Below are positions 1 through 9,368 of a stretch of 64,000 nucleotides of DNA, piece after piece. The notes under the pieces were generated by a model. It ran no database searches, was not told the DNA's origin, and saw only the letters and a program-made list of their open reading frames with translations. This DNA comes from Deltaproteobacteria bacterium. GTDB lineage: Bacteria > Desulfobacterota > Syntrophorhabdia > Syntrophorhabdales > Syntrophorhabdaceae. Location of the stretch: assembly GCA_029553295.1 (NCBI GenBank), contig JAKPCK010000002.1, positions 17,538 to 81,537 on the forward strand, read 5' to 3'. A program made the position numbers and the translations under genes. Each line of letters opens with the position of its first letter. The first letter of the stretch is position 1.

Positions 1-110
1 CCAGTATGAGCTTTGACATGGGCTTATTATAACAGATTTAATGATTTGAAACAGCTTAAAAAGATTCCATTGCAATAAAAGGCAAAATTAGGTTAAAAAA
101 GCCATAACAC

Positions 111-1328
111 ATGGATAAGAAGATATTTTCATGGTGTCTATTTGATTTTGCCAACTCAAGCTACTCTGCTGTTATTGCTGCCACAATCTTCCCTGTCTAC
201 TATGCAAACTATGTTGTCGGTAATCTCAAAGGAGAGGGAGACCTGTGGTGGGGTAGGGCAATAGCTGTGAGCATGGCCCTGGTAGCCCTGACCTCCCCTT
301 TTCTCGGGGGTATGGCAGACTATGGGGGGATGAGAAAGAGGATGATGTTTTTGTTTACCTTGGTCTCTGTAGCCTCTATAGCATCCTTTGCCCTCCTTGA
401 AAAAGGTATGGTCATACCAGGTTTTATCATGATTATCCTGGCTAATACAGGCATGGAGGGAGGGCTTGTATTCTATAATGCCTTTTTGCCTGAGATAGCT
501 GAGAAAGACCGTCAGGGCAGGGTATCTGCATGGGGCTTTGGGATTGGCTATGGTGGTTCTATCCTGTCCCTTATCCTTGCCATTATTTTATTAAAAAATG
601 CCTCTATAGAGTTTGTATGGATAATGGTGGCCCTATTTTTCGGGGTCTTTTCTGTCCCTGCCTTTTTGTATCTCCCTGAAGAAAGGATAAGGCAAAAATC
701 TCTGACAGATGCGGCAAGGTCAGGTTTTATAGCCACCTTCAGACATCTTAGCTCCATTTGTAGCGAAAGAAACATGAGGAGATTTCTCATAGCTTATCTA
801 ATCTATGAAGACGGTGTAAACACAGTGATAGTCTTCTCGAGTATCTTTGCCGCTACAACCCTGGGGTTTAAACCGGATGAGCTTATATATATGTATCTTA
901 TAGTCCAGGCAACGGCACTGGTTGGTGCATTCATAATGGCCTCAAGGATTGATTTATGGGGCCCGAAAAAGGTGGTTATCATTACCCTCTGCCTATGGAT
1001 TGCAGTAACCATAACAGCCTATTTCATAAATTCAAAGCCTCTTTTTATAGTGCTGGCATCCTTTGCAGGTCTTGGTCTTGGCACACTCCAGGCAGCCACC
1101 AGGGCACTATATGCCGGTTTTATACCAAAAAGGGAGGAGGCCAGGTATTTTGGTGTATTTAACCTCGTGGGGAAGTCATCGGCCATCTTAGGCCCCCTTA
1201 TGTTTGGATGGCTCTCCTTTTTGTTCAAAAGCCAGAGGCCTGCTATAATATCTGTTGCCCTGTTTTTTATCACAGGCCTTGCCATTGTCTCTACAGTTAA
1301 GGACACCAGGGTTAAGCAAAATCCTTGA
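111..1328 (+). CDS. UMF1-family MFS transporter (Atg22-like)
   Basis: A 405-residue, highly hydrophobic protein with about 12 predicted membrane segments. The N-terminal stretch KIFSWCLFDFANSSYSAV is the family hallmark of bacterial UMF1/Atg22-like major facilitator proteins, whose proposed role is efflux of amino acids or other small metabolites across the inner membrane. A second MFS-type signature (GGMADYGGMRKRM) lies in the loop after the third hydrophobic segment near residue 65. The length matches the family (about 400-450). ATG at 111 is the first in-frame start; the upstream 110 bases show no convincing Shine-Dalgarno or promoter. The coiled-coil gene begins 64 bases downstream on the same strand. 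The substrate cannot be told from sequence. Confidence 0.85.
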   Translation: MDKKIFSWCLFDFANSSYSAVIAATIFPVYYANYVVGNLKGEGDLWWGRAIAVSMALVALTSPFLGGMADYGGMRKRMMFLFTLVSVASIASFALLEKGMVIPGFIMIILANTGMEGGLVFYNAFLPEIAEKDRQGRVSAWGFGIGYGGSILSLILAIILLKNASIEFVWIMVALFFGVFSVPAFLYLPEERIRQKSLTDAARSGFIATFRHLSSICSERNMRRFLIAYLIYEDGVNTVIVFSSIFAATTLGFKPDELIYMYLIVQATALVGAFIMASRIDLWGPKKVVIITLCLWIAVTITAYFINSKPLFIVLASFAGLGLGTLQAATRALYAGFIPKREEARYFGVFNLVGKSSAILGPLMFGWLSFLFKSQRPAIISVALFFITGLAIVSTVKDTRVKQNP

Positions 1329-1392
1329 AAAACACCTTTTTATTTCATATATTGAGATAGCAAGTACAAGGAAAAACAAAGGGGGTTTTCGT

Positions 1393-1734
1393 ATGGCCAT
1401 AATGGATGATATAAAGAAGAGGACAGAAGAGGGGCTCAAGACCCTGAAGGAGACTGCCCAGGATCTTGCCTTTAATGTGGAAAAACAGGCAAAGATAGGA
1501 AAGAGAAAGTATCTGGATATAACAAAGTTACAGAGGAATATACAGAGGTTATATACAGAGATAGGCGAATATGTCTACGACCAATTCACATCAGGGAGGA
1601 CCCCGACAATAGATAGCCCCTTTCTCAAGGAGAGGGTAAGTGCAATTACAAGATTGTCTATAGAGATAAAAGAGATAGAAGAAGAGATTGAGGAGATTAA
1701 AAAGACAAATCCCCCAAAACATACAGAGGATTAA
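1393..1734 (+). CDS. small coiled-coil protein of unknown function
   Basis: A 113-residue charged, mostly helical protein with no signal peptide. Residues 5-60 are Lys/Glu-rich and the C-terminal third carries a heptad-like run of Glu and Ile (IEIKEIEEEIEEIKK), so a coiled coil is likely. The open frame extends upstream to 1255, but that part overlaps the transporter gene and reads as non-coding; the ATG at 1393, preceded by a GGGGGTTTTCGT stretch, gives a compact start (MAIMDDIKKRTEEG). It overlaps the next gene by 47 bases. I do not recognise the family. Confidence 0.6.
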   Translation: MAIMDDIKKRTEEGLKTLKETAQDLAFNVEKQAKIGKRKYLDITKLQRNIQRLYTEIGEYVYDQFTSGRTPTIDSPFLKERVSAITRLSIEIKEIEEEIEEIKKTNPPKHTED

Positions 1735-2545
1735 GGGCATACCCTTTTTTCTCGGTATAGTTTTTTTTATTTTTATCCTGCCCCCACCATCTTTTGGTTA
1801 TGAGAGGGTTATATCCCTCTCGCCACAGATTACAGAGTCTATCTTTCTTTTAGGGGCAGATGGATACCTCATAGCAGATACTATATTCTGCAAAAGGCCT
1901 GCCGGAGCTCATAGAAAGATAAAGATAGGAACACCTCTAAGGCCCGACATAGAAAAGATTGTCTCTCTGATGCCTGATATGGTTCTGGGCTCGAAGGAGG
2001 GAAATCCATTCTGGCTCATGGAGAGGCTCAAGAGACTGGGCATTAATACCCATTATTTTAAAAGACCCAGGGATTTTAAAGAGCTGTCAGACAATTTCCT
2101 TGTCCTCGGGAGGATGCTCCAGAGGGGAGATAAGGCCATGGAGATAATAAAAAAGGCTGGGAGAGGTCTTGAAAGGCAAAATAGTCATCCACCATTCAAG
2201 GTCCTATGGCAGGTCGGTTCAGATCCTTTTATAGCAGCTACAAATACGAGTTTTGTCAATGATATAATCAGATATGGAGGGGGTATAAACATAATAGAGA
2301 CAGGGGTACCCTATTCAAGGATAAACATAGAGGAGGTTGTAAAGAAAAGACCTGATGTTATAGTGCTCATGGATAAGGGATATAACATCGAAGGGGAGAT
2401 AAACAGGTGGAGGGCTCTTCTTGGAGACCCTGAGTTTCTCATAATCGACCCATATGTAGCATCAAGCCCAACACCTTTAACATTTGTTGAGGCAGTAGAG
2501 AAGCTCAGGGTAAAGGGCGCATCCTTAGGTAAAAGAAGAAAATAG
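1688..2545 (+). CDS. periplasmic binding protein, BtuF/TroA-like (cobalamin/iron-complex ABC type)
   Basis: A 285-residue secreted binding protein. Residues 1-37 form a signal peptide (basic n-region, hydrophobic core, cleavage near SFG-YE); there is no lipobox cysteine. The mature N-terminus RVISLSPQITESIFLLGAD is the standard opening of BtuF/FhuD-type class III binding proteins, and the motif DIEKIVSLMPDMVLG matches the usual 'nxEkil.LkPDLVi' segment. These proteins deliver cobalamin, haem or iron chelates to FecCD-type permeases. No permease is adjacent; the only FecCD permease/ATPase pair in the window is at 28224-30001 and lacks its own binding protein. The start is a TTG after a purine-rich AGAAGAAGAGA stretch inside the previous gene, so translational coupling is likely. 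Confidence 0.75.
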   Translation: MRRLKRQIPQNIQRIKGIPFFLGIVFFIFILPPPSFGYERVISLSPQITESIFLLGADGYLIADTIFCKRPAGAHRKIKIGTPLRPDIEKIVSLMPDMVLGSKEGNPFWLMERLKRLGINTHYFKRPRDFKELSDNFLVLGRMLQRGDKAMEIIKKAGRGLERQNSHPPFKVLWQVGSDPFIAATNTSFVNDIIRYGGGINIIETGVPYSRINIEEVVKKRPDVIVLMDKGYNIEGEINRWRALLGDPEFLIIDPYVASSPTPLTFVEAVEKLRVKGASLGKRRK

Positions 2546-2590
2546 GCCATAATAGAGGCAAATACAGGCATTGAAAATTATGGAGATTTC

Positions 2591-3760
2591 TCAGACATAT
2601 TCAATATCCACGAGCTTTCCCATCTTCTGCAGTTTATCGGAAAACAGCCTGACTATAACCTCCCTGGGGAATATGCCCATCTGCCTGAATACAAGGCTTT
2701 TGTGGGCACGGTTGGTTGCAGTACCTACTATGAAGTTTATTATATCAGATTCATGGAATAGTCTGGCCAGGTCAGAGACAGAATTGCCTGTGCCGAGTTT
2801 ATTAATATCCACATCGAGGATGTTGTAAACCTGATTGAGGGTTATTGCCCCCTCTGTTGCATAGTCGATACCTTCCAGCTCATAAGACGGCGGTCTGTGA
2901 TAACCCTCAGATATGTCCTTGGCCTTTACAGGGGTTTTAAGGACCCTTGAGACCATCTCGACAGTGGTAGAGCCACATACGACCTTTGTCCCCTTCATCT
3001 CCATAAACCTCCTCACCACCTTCTCGTCGTCGGTCTTTTTTAATGGGGGACCCGTGAGGATATTTAGGACATTGGATTCCCTGCATAGAAGAAGAAGGCA
3101 TGTGGTATCATCGCCGTAATTGGACCATGATATATCCTTTACCTTTTCCAGGATCTTATTGGGTATATCAACTATACTTACACCCTGGGCAAGGAGTCCG
3201 TCTATGTAGTATGAGGCATTCTGGACACCCCATCCCATGCGATACTGGGAGCCCATCCCTGCCTGGCTTACCCCATCTGATATGAGGATTATGCCGTCGC
3301 CGTATTCAAGGGTGCAGTTAACCTCTGCGATAATCTCAAGACCCATGGGTGTAAATCTCTGCTGGGGCAGATACGTTGCAAAGTGTTTGCTCATTAGTAT
3401 TGGAGATGGCATCTCATAAGATATGATTGTTGCCTGGCCATTGTTTAAGACCCTGCATACAGTAAATGCGGCAAAGGGGATGTTTGATGTCCTTGCCTCA
3501 TGGAGGGTATCTACAACCCTGTTACACGCCTCTCTCAGGGTAAACCCCAGGCGTATAAGCTCCATAAGCCTTGATGCATTCATTACAGCAGCTACATGGG
3601 CCTTTACACCTGTTCCCATACCGTCTGCCACTATTACTGTTGTTGCCTCTGGCGTCCTGTCAATAACTATGTAATCCCCGCAGACCCCCCCTATCTTCTT
3701 TGGGGCCTGTGCAGAGACTAACTCAATATATTTCCTTGTCTCATTTAGCTGGGGTTTCAT
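2591..3760 (-). CDS. SpoIIE-family PP2C-type protein phosphatase linked to the hydrogenase operon
   Basis: A 389-residue cytoplasmic protein. Residues 20-230 carry the PP2C/SpoIIE fold: GGVCGDYIVI (first metal aspartate), VIVADGMGTG (core DGMG motif), DGIILISDGVSQAG and NYGDDTTCLLL (C-terminal metal aspartates). The last 150 residues form an additional domain of unknown type. The gene overlaps the end of the sensory hydrogenase gene by 20 bases and is last in the rex-hyd operon. Comparative work on [FeFe]-hydrogenases describes group C (sensory) enzymes encoded next to a PP2C phosphatase, often with trimeric group A hydrogenases, and this locus fits that pattern. The target is unknown; a signalling protein controlling hydrogenase expression is the inference. 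Confidence 0.85.
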   Translation of the reverse strand: MKPQLNETRKYIELVSAQAPKKIGGVCGDYIVIDRTPEATTVIVADGMGTGVKAHVAAVMNASRLMELIRLGFTLREACNRVVDTLHEARTSNIPFAAFTVCRVLNNGQATIISYEMPSPILMSKHFATYLPQQRFTPMGLEIIAEVNCTLEYGDGIILISDGVSQAGMGSQYRMGWGVQNASYYIDGLLAQGVSIVDIPNKILEKVKDISWSNYGDDTTCLLLLCRESNVLNILTGPPLKKTDDEKVVRRFMEMKGTKVVCGSTTVEMVSRVLKTPVKAKDISEGYHRPPSYELEGIDYATEGAITLNQVYNILDVDINKLGTGNSVSDLARLFHESDIINFIVGTATNRAHKSLVFRQMGIFPREVIVRLFSDKLQKMGKLVDIEYV

Positions 3761-5471
3761 CGCCTTCGGTGAGACTCATCAATTTTCGCACCAGTTCCTC
3801 TCCCCTGGCTGTGCTTTCACCGAGAAACTGGGCAATGGTCTGTGCCATTTTTATCTGGTGCTCCAATAGTTCACTGGCCTGTTCAATGGTCTGTGATTTG
3901 ATCTCTTTAAGTTTATTCTCGTTTTCCTGCTGGCTTGTTATGTTTATAAATATACCCACAATCTGTTGATCCTGTTTGAGTATATAGAGAAGTTCCTTGC
4001 ACATGAGGTTATAGTGCTTGTGTGTCCTTACTATGTCAAGACTATCTGCAGCCCCGGTAATGAGTTTTTCAAAAGGGGCGGGGTCCATAAGATAGGATAT
4101 GTGTCTACCCAGGACAGCGTCGGAGCAGAAGAAAAACTTCTTGAAGGCAGGGTTTACAGCGAGGATATTTAGCTCCTTGTCCAGTATTATAACCCCATTT
4201 GGTGTTGTGTTGAATATCTGGTCGGTTCTCCGTTCCGCAAGCCTTCTCATATAAGGTATACACATCTCTGGTTCCGCCATATTCTGCACTACGGCAATGG
4301 CTTTTTCACGACAGCTATCATATCCACATGCACCACAGTTTAACTGCTGTTGAGGGTCAGACTTACCGGTCTTTTCAAAGACCTGTTCTATCTCCTCTTC
4401 GGTAACCTCCTTTATTATGCCCTCTTCTCTTCTGTACTCGCCGCAGAAGAGGTTGCCATCTTCAGGTTGGGGGACAATATGTATATCCTTTGTGTCCTGG
4501 TCATATCTTAAAATATCTATCCTTCTGTCAAAGAGGTTTTTTTCTGTCCCCATGCCTGGGCCGTTGATACAGCCCTGATTGCAAAAAAGGGGTTCTATCA
4601 GCGTGTAAGATGACTCCCCTGGGAGACTATCCAGTAACGCCCTTATATTGGCCATGCCATCCACCCTGATAAGCTGAGGGTTAAATCCATCGTCATTGAG
4701 CCCGGCTGTCTTTATCATTCCCCCAGGAAGAGGGTAGAGCTGTGCCATGTGTGCTGGCTTTTCATCAAAATTGCTCTCCTCGCAGTTGGCAAGGCTTATT
4801 CCCTTCTGGTTCAACCACATCATAAGTTCCTTGAATGTAAGGACACAGTCAACAGTGCCTTTGTTTTGAGGCCGGAGGAGCTCTGTCTTCTTTGCCACAC
4901 AGGGGCCTATAAATATTACCCTTACATCTGGGCCGAGTTTTTCTTTTAGCATCCTTGCATGGGCTACCATGGGTGAGACAATAGGGATAAGTAGGTCTAC
5001 AAGCTCTGGTCTGTATTTCTCTATATAATTTACAATGGCAGGGCATGCTGTGCCTATATAGGGCCTGCTGCCGTCCCTTTTTAGTACCTCCATGGTATGG
5101 TAAGAGACCTGATATGCACCGTGGGATGTCTGTCCGATATAACGGAAACCCAGCGCCCTAAGTGCAGAGGCAAGTCTATCCCTCTGCCATTTACTTAATA
5201 CCGCTGCAAAAGATGGGGCTATGCTTGCTACTACCTGTTTTCCTGTTTCTATGAGCCTCTGGGCTACATCGATATCGTGGCGGAATGATTTGGCCTGTTG
5301 TGGACACTCCCTTATGCATGTCCCACAGGCGATGCAACGTCTTTCATCTACATATGCCTGTCCCCTCTCCATCCTTATGGCCTTAACAGGGCAGGCCCTT
5401 AGGCACCTGTAACAGTCCCTGCATCGAGCGGTCAGGGTAAATACAATCTGCCTTGTCACAGAATCATACAT
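3741..5471 (-). CDS. hydS: sensory [FeFe]-hydrogenase with C-terminal PAS domain (group C)
   Basis: 576 residues. The N-terminal ferredoxin part has two 4Fe-4S motifs (Cys17/20/23/27 and Cys46/49/52/56). The H-cluster domain has variant signatures: L1 is TACPA where catalytic enzymes have TSCCP, so the proton-relay cysteine is alanine while the cluster ligand remains; L2 is GPCVAKKTE; L3 is CNQGCINGPG. A further four-cysteine Fe-S motif (GACGYDSC and a later Cys in PEMC) follows near residue 380, then a PAS domain (TTPNGVIILDKELNILAVNP) and a C-terminal coiled coil. Loss of the proton-transfer cysteine and gain of PAS are typical of group C sensory hydrogenases. It overlaps hydA by 8 bases and the phosphatase by 20. 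Probable role: reporting H2 or redox state to the phosphatase. Confidence 0.88.
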   Translation of the reverse strand: MYDSVTRQIVFTLTARCRDCYRCLRACPVKAIRMERGQAYVDERRCIACGTCIRECPQQAKSFRHDIDVAQRLIETGKQVVASIAPSFAAVLSKWQRDRLASALRALGFRYIGQTSHGAYQVSYHTMEVLKRDGSRPYIGTACPAIVNYIEKYRPELVDLLIPIVSPMVAHARMLKEKLGPDVRVIFIGPCVAKKTELLRPQNKGTVDCVLTFKELMMWLNQKGISLANCEESNFDEKPAHMAQLYPLPGGMIKTAGLNDDGFNPQLIRVDGMANIRALLDSLPGESSYTLIEPLFCNQGCINGPGMGTEKNLFDRRIDILRYDQDTKDIHIVPQPEDGNLFCGEYRREEGIIKEVTEEEIEQVFEKTGKSDPQQQLNCGACGYDSCREKAIAVVQNMAEPEMCIPYMRRLAERRTDQIFNTTPNGVIILDKELNILAVNPAFKKFFFCSDAVLGRHISYLMDPAPFEKLITGAADSLDIVRTHKHYNLMCKELLYILKQDQQIVGIFINITSQQENENKLKEIKSQTIEQASELLEHQIKMAQTIAQFLGESTARGEELVRKLMSLTEGDETPAK

Positions 5472-7473
5472 ATACCTCCACCTCTTTCTCTATGGCCTCT
5501 GTAGCCTTTTCTATTGTGCACTGTTCTATCACCCTGTCCCCAACCCTTATAACAGGACCCCTGTCACAGGCCTCAAAACAGAACGAGGCACTCACATTTA
5601 CCCTATTTTTTAAACCATTTCTGCTTATATAATCAAGGACACCCCTCAAGATTTTTTGAGAACCCTTTATAAAACATCCTGTCCCGAAACATACATTTAT
5701 CTCCAGGCCTTCAGCCTTATCAGAGTAACTGAGATACATATCTTCATCAGTGATCCTCTTCCTGGATTTATAGTGGGTATGGAGTAGCTCGTGGGCCTTG
5801 GGGCTACCCACATCACCGAGAAAGCTATTGTATAGCTCTGAGATATAAGGATTGTCCTGAGACTTATGGAGCTCAAGCATCCTGTCGTTTTCATAGAGGC
5901 CCTTTGTCCTCTTCTGATGTATAGAGATGTCCGTATATACAGGCTGGCCTGCACCACCAATACAACCCCCCGGACATGCCATGACCTCTATGAAATCATA
6001 TTGACCGTTTCCAGATTTTATATCCTCAAGGACCTTGCGGGCATTTCCGAGACCGCTCACGATGGCCATGGAGAACTCTCTACCTGCGAGGGAGAATTTA
6101 ATCTCCCTTATACCGTTGTCTCCTCGGACACCCTTGAATTCATAGTTCTCCCGCCTTTCTCCTGTAAGTTTTTCCGTCACATATCTCAATACAGCCTCGC
6201 TCACACCACCGGAATTACCGAATATAACACCTGCGCCTGTTTTAAAGCCAAAGGGGAGATTGAATGACTCAGGCCCAAGCTCGTTAAAATGGAGCCCTGT
6301 CTCCTCAATCATCCTCCCCAGTTCCTGGGTAGTAAGGACATAATCTACATCCCTTATACCATCTCGGGAGAACTCGGGCCTTCTTGCCTCAAATTTCTTT
6401 GCAGTGCAAGGCATAATGGATACAACCACTATATCCTCTATCTTTACACCGAGTTGGACCGATAGGATCTCCTTTGCCAGGGCACCAAACATCTGCTGTG
6501 GTGAGCGACAGGTGGACAGATTATGGACGAATTCAGGGTAATACTGTTCAATAAATTTGACCCAGGCAGGACAGCAGGATGTAAACTGGGGGATATTTTC
6601 TTTGTTCTGGATACGCCGTATGAACTCATTGCTCTCCTCGATAACAGTGAGGTCAGCAGTAAAAGACGTATCAAAGACCTTACTAAACCCTATTGCCCTT
6701 AAGGCTGCTGCAATCTGACCTGTTGTTATCTTACCGGGTTCAAGGCCAAATATCTCGCCTATGGCAACCCTTACTGCCGGCGCAATCTGGGCAATAACCA
6801 CCTTATCTGGATTGTGGATTGCCCTCCATACATCATCCACCTCTGATTTAGGGGTCAATGCCCCGGTAGGGCATATTCGGGCGCACTGCCCGCAGTTGAC
6901 GCACTCTACCTTGTCCAGGTCTTTTCCAAAGCTGGGTATCACCACTGTCTGGGCACCCCTGTAGGCAAAATCAATGGCACCAACGGTCTGAACCTCTGAA
7001 CATATCCGGACACAGTCACCGCAGAGCACACATTTATTCGGGTCACGAACCAGGGAAGGGGATGATTCATCGATAGGGAGGTCTCTGCTCTGATTTTTGA
7101 AGCGGATTTTGGTTATACCCAGCCTCCTGGCAAGGGCCTGGAGCTGGCATGTGGCGCTCTTCTGGCATGTAGGGCAGTTCTGGCTGTGATTGGCAAGGAG
7201 CAGTTCCACGATGATCTTCCTCATCTTCCTTATCTCCTCTGTGTTGGTCTTGACCTTCATATTGGGAGAAGGGGGTGTCGAACATGCAGGGACAAGCCCC
7301 ATGCCCTCTACATCGACCATACAGAGTCTGCATGCACCGTAGACACTCAGCTCAGAGTGATAACAGAATGTGGGCAGGTCCACACCAGCCTTTCTTATAA
7401 GCTCCAGGAGGTTTTGCTCCCTTTCAATAGGTATGTCTTTGTTGTCTATTGTGATGAAGGTATCTTCGTTCAT
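5464..7473 (-). CDS. hydA: trimeric NAD-linked [FeFe]-hydrogenase, catalytic subunit
   Basis: 669 residues. Domains in order: 2Fe-2S ferredoxin (CYHSELSVYGACRLC, about 37-65), His/Cys-type 4Fe-4S (HSQNCPTCQKSATC), two 4Fe-4S motifs (CVLCGDCVRIC, CVNCGQCARIC), the H-cluster with canonical L1 FTSCCPAW, L2 IMPCTAKKFE and L3 MACPGGCIGGAGQP, the small-subunit-like segment, and a C-terminal thioredoxin-like 2Fe-2S domain (CFGTGC ... CFEACDRGP). This is the architecture of the group A3 HydABC enzymes, several of which couple NADH and reduced ferredoxin to H2. It starts at an ATG that overlaps the hydB stop (ATGA) and is preceded by AAAGGAGAG, so the two are translationally coupled. Cytoplasmic. All H-cluster cysteines are intact, in contrast to hydS next door. 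Confidence 0.95.
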   Translation of the reverse strand: MNEDTFITIDNKDIPIEREQNLLELIRKAGVDLPTFCYHSELSVYGACRLCMVDVEGMGLVPACSTPPSPNMKVKTNTEEIRKMRKIIVELLLANHSQNCPTCQKSATCQLQALARRLGITKIRFKNQSRDLPIDESSPSLVRDPNKCVLCGDCVRICSEVQTVGAIDFAYRGAQTVVIPSFGKDLDKVECVNCGQCARICPTGALTPKSEVDDVWRAIHNPDKVVIAQIAPAVRVAIGEIFGLEPGKITTGQIAAALRAIGFSKVFDTSFTADLTVIEESNEFIRRIQNKENIPQFTSCCPAWVKFIEQYYPEFVHNLSTCRSPQQMFGALAKEILSVQLGVKIEDIVVVSIMPCTAKKFEARRPEFSRDGIRDVDYVLTTQELGRMIEETGLHFNELGPESFNLPFGFKTGAGVIFGNSGGVSEAVLRYVTEKLTGERRENYEFKGVRGDNGIREIKFSLAGREFSMAIVSGLGNARKVLEDIKSGNGQYDFIEVMACPGGCIGGAGQPVYTDISIHQKRTKGLYENDRMLELHKSQDNPYISELYNSFLGDVGSPKAHELLHTHYKSRKRITDEDMYLSYSDKAEGLEINVCFGTGCFIKGSQKILRGVLDYISRNGLKNRVNVSASFCFEACDRGPVIRVGDRVIEQCTIEKATEAIEKEVEVYV

Positions 7474-9368
7474 ATCTTCTCTCCTTTTATGGCTTCAAAT
7501 GCACAACTCTCAATACATGCACCGCATCTAATACAGAGAAGGGGATCTATCCTGTGGGGTTTTTTCCTCTGGCCTGTTATGGCACCTACAGGACACTTGT
7601 TGGCACAGAGGGTGCACCCCTTACACAGTTCCTGGTCGATGGTGAATTTTGTAAGGGCCTTGCACTTTCCAGTGGGACAATACTTATACTTCACATGGGC
7701 CTCATATTCTTCTCGGAAATTCTTTAGTGTAGACAGCACAGGATTTGGTGCTGTCTTGCCAAGACCGCATAGGGAACCCTTCTGCACTGCCACTGCAAGG
7801 TCCTCAAGGAGTTCAAGGGTATCCTCCGTTGCCCTTCCCTCCATTATATCGTCGAGGATTGCGAGCATCTGTTTTGTGCCCTCCCTGCACAGGACGCATT
7901 TTCCACATGATTCACTCTGGGTAAACTGCATAAAGAAACGGGCTACACTGACCATACAGGTATTCTTGTTCATAATGACAAGACCACCTGACCCTACCAT
8001 GGCACCCACTTTTTTGAGCGAATCAAAATCAATGGGGAGGTCAAGGTGCTCTGTGGTAAGACAACCACCTGAGGGTCCACCGATCTGGGCTGCCTTGAAC
8101 CCGTCTGACATGGCCTTGCCGTCATCCCCGGTTATCCCGCCTGCAACACCATAGATAATCTCACGCAATGTAACACCAAGGGGCATCTCAATGAGCCCTG
8201 TATTCAATACATGGCCTGTTATGGCAAATGTCTTTGTCCCCGGTGACGTATCCGTCCCCATCTGGCGGAATCTCTCTACACCTTCACCTATGATAAGGGG
8301 GATTGTGGAAAGGGTCTCTACATTATTGATGATGGTCGGCCTCCCCCATAGTCCGCTTTCAGCAGGGAAGGGTGGTTTTGGGGATGGCATACCCCTTTTC
8401 CCTTCAATGGATGCGATGAGTGCTGTCTCTTCTCCGCATACAAATGCCCCTGCGCCCTCCATAACCTGGAGGTTGAATGTATGCTCTGACCCGAGTATGC
8501 GTTTTCCAAGGATTCCAAGGTCATAGGCATCCTTTATAGCCTTTCTGATCCTCTTTACTGCCAGGGGATACTCGGCACGGACATAGACATAGCCTTCATC
8601 GGCACCTATGGCCCAGGAGGCAATAATCATCCCCTCTATAACACTATGGGGGTTGCCCTCCATAACACCCATGTCCATAAACGCACCGGGGTCACCCTCA
8701 TCGCCGTTACATATTACGTATTTCTTTTCATTTATCTGTAGCCTTGCAGTATCCCATTTTTTACCGGTAGGGAAGCCCCCGCCTCCCCTCCCCCGGATAC
8801 CTGATTCTGTAATAACCCTGCAGACCTCTTCCGGAGTCATCTCAGAGCAAGCTTTCGCTGCTGCAAGGTATCCACCTCGGGATATATACTCTCGGATATC
8901 CTCCGGGTCTATAAGCCCACAGGTGTTGAGGACGAATCTACACTGTTTCTGATAAAAAGGTATGTCTTCCTGTCCTTTGCATACCTTTTGCATATTTGGC
9001 TCTATATAGAGGAGTCTGTGGAGTATCTCACCCCTTTTGAGGGTTGTCTCTACAATGTCCTGGACATCCCCGGGTTTCACCTTTGTGTATAGAATATTTT
9101 CCGGAAGTATTGTCACAAGTGGCCCAATCTGACAGAAACCCTGGCACCCGCTCTTGGATATAAATATCCCTTCCTCCTCCTTTTTTAATTCAACAATGGC
9201 ATTGAGTCCCGAGTCCTGGACAACCCTTATAAATTCATCATAGACCTTCATAGAGCCGTTTACCAGACACCCTGTCCCTGCACATACAAGAACCCTGTGG
9301 GTCACAGAACCCTCCCATGTATTGAAATCCTTTTTTATCTTTTTAAGCCCCATGAGTGTCCAATTCAT
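7470..9368 (-). CDS. hydB: trimeric [FeFe]-hydrogenase, NuoF-like flavoprotein subunit
   Basis: 632 residues. An N-terminal thioredoxin-like 2Fe-2S domain (CAGTGCLVNGS ... GCQGFCQIGP) precedes a NuoF-type FMN/NADH module (GRGGGGFPTGKKW; GEETALIASIEGKRG), the NuoF 4Fe-4S motif (SCGKCVLCREG) and a C-terminal two-cluster ferredoxin (CKGCTLCANKCPVGA, CIRCGACIESCAFEA). It transfers electrons between NAD(H), ferredoxin and HydA. The frame is open to 9398, but the ATG at 9368 has AAGGAGG six bases upstream, inside the end of hydC, and begins MNWTLMG; this start is preferred, giving a 26-base overlap with hydC. Length and domain order match the family. Confidence 0.95.
   Translation of the reverse strand: MNWTLMGLKKIKKDFNTWEGSVTHRVLVCAGTGCLVNGSMKVYDEFIRVVQDSGLNAIVELKKEEEGIFISKSGCQGFCQIGPLVTILPENILYTKVKPGDVQDIVETTLKRGEILHRLLYIEPNMQKVCKGQEDIPFYQKQCRFVLNTCGLIDPEDIREYISRGGYLAAAKACSEMTPEEVCRVITESGIRGRGGGGFPTGKKWDTARLQINEKKYVICNGDEGDPGAFMDMGVMEGNPHSVIEGMIIASWAIGADEGYVYVRAEYPLAVKRIRKAIKDAYDLGILGKRILGSEHTFNLQVMEGAGAFVCGEETALIASIEGKRGMPSPKPPFPAESGLWGRPTIINNVETLSTIPLIIGEGVERFRQMGTDTSPGTKTFAITGHVLNTGLIEMPLGVTLREIIYGVAGGITGDDGKAMSDGFKAAQIGGPSGGCLTTEHLDLPIDFDSLKKVGAMVGSGGLVIMNKNTCMVSVARFFMQFTQSESCGKCVLCREGTKQMLAILDDIMEGRATEDTLELLEDLAVAVQKGSLCGLGKTAPNPVLSTLKNFREEYEAHVKYKYCPTGKCKALTKFTIDQELCKGCTLCANKCPVGAITGQRKKPHRIDPLLCIRCGACIESCAFEAIKGEKI

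Noticed and set aside
13..30. Promoter before the first gene (TTGACA and TATTAT)
   Set aside because: The two boxes are only six bases apart, incompatible with a sigma-70 promoter.
7186..8154. Long open frame opposite hydA/hydB (322 codons)
   Set aside because: It is antisense to strongly supported hydrogenase genes, has low-complexity, Ser/Pro/His-rich composition and no ribosome site; a by-product of codon usage.
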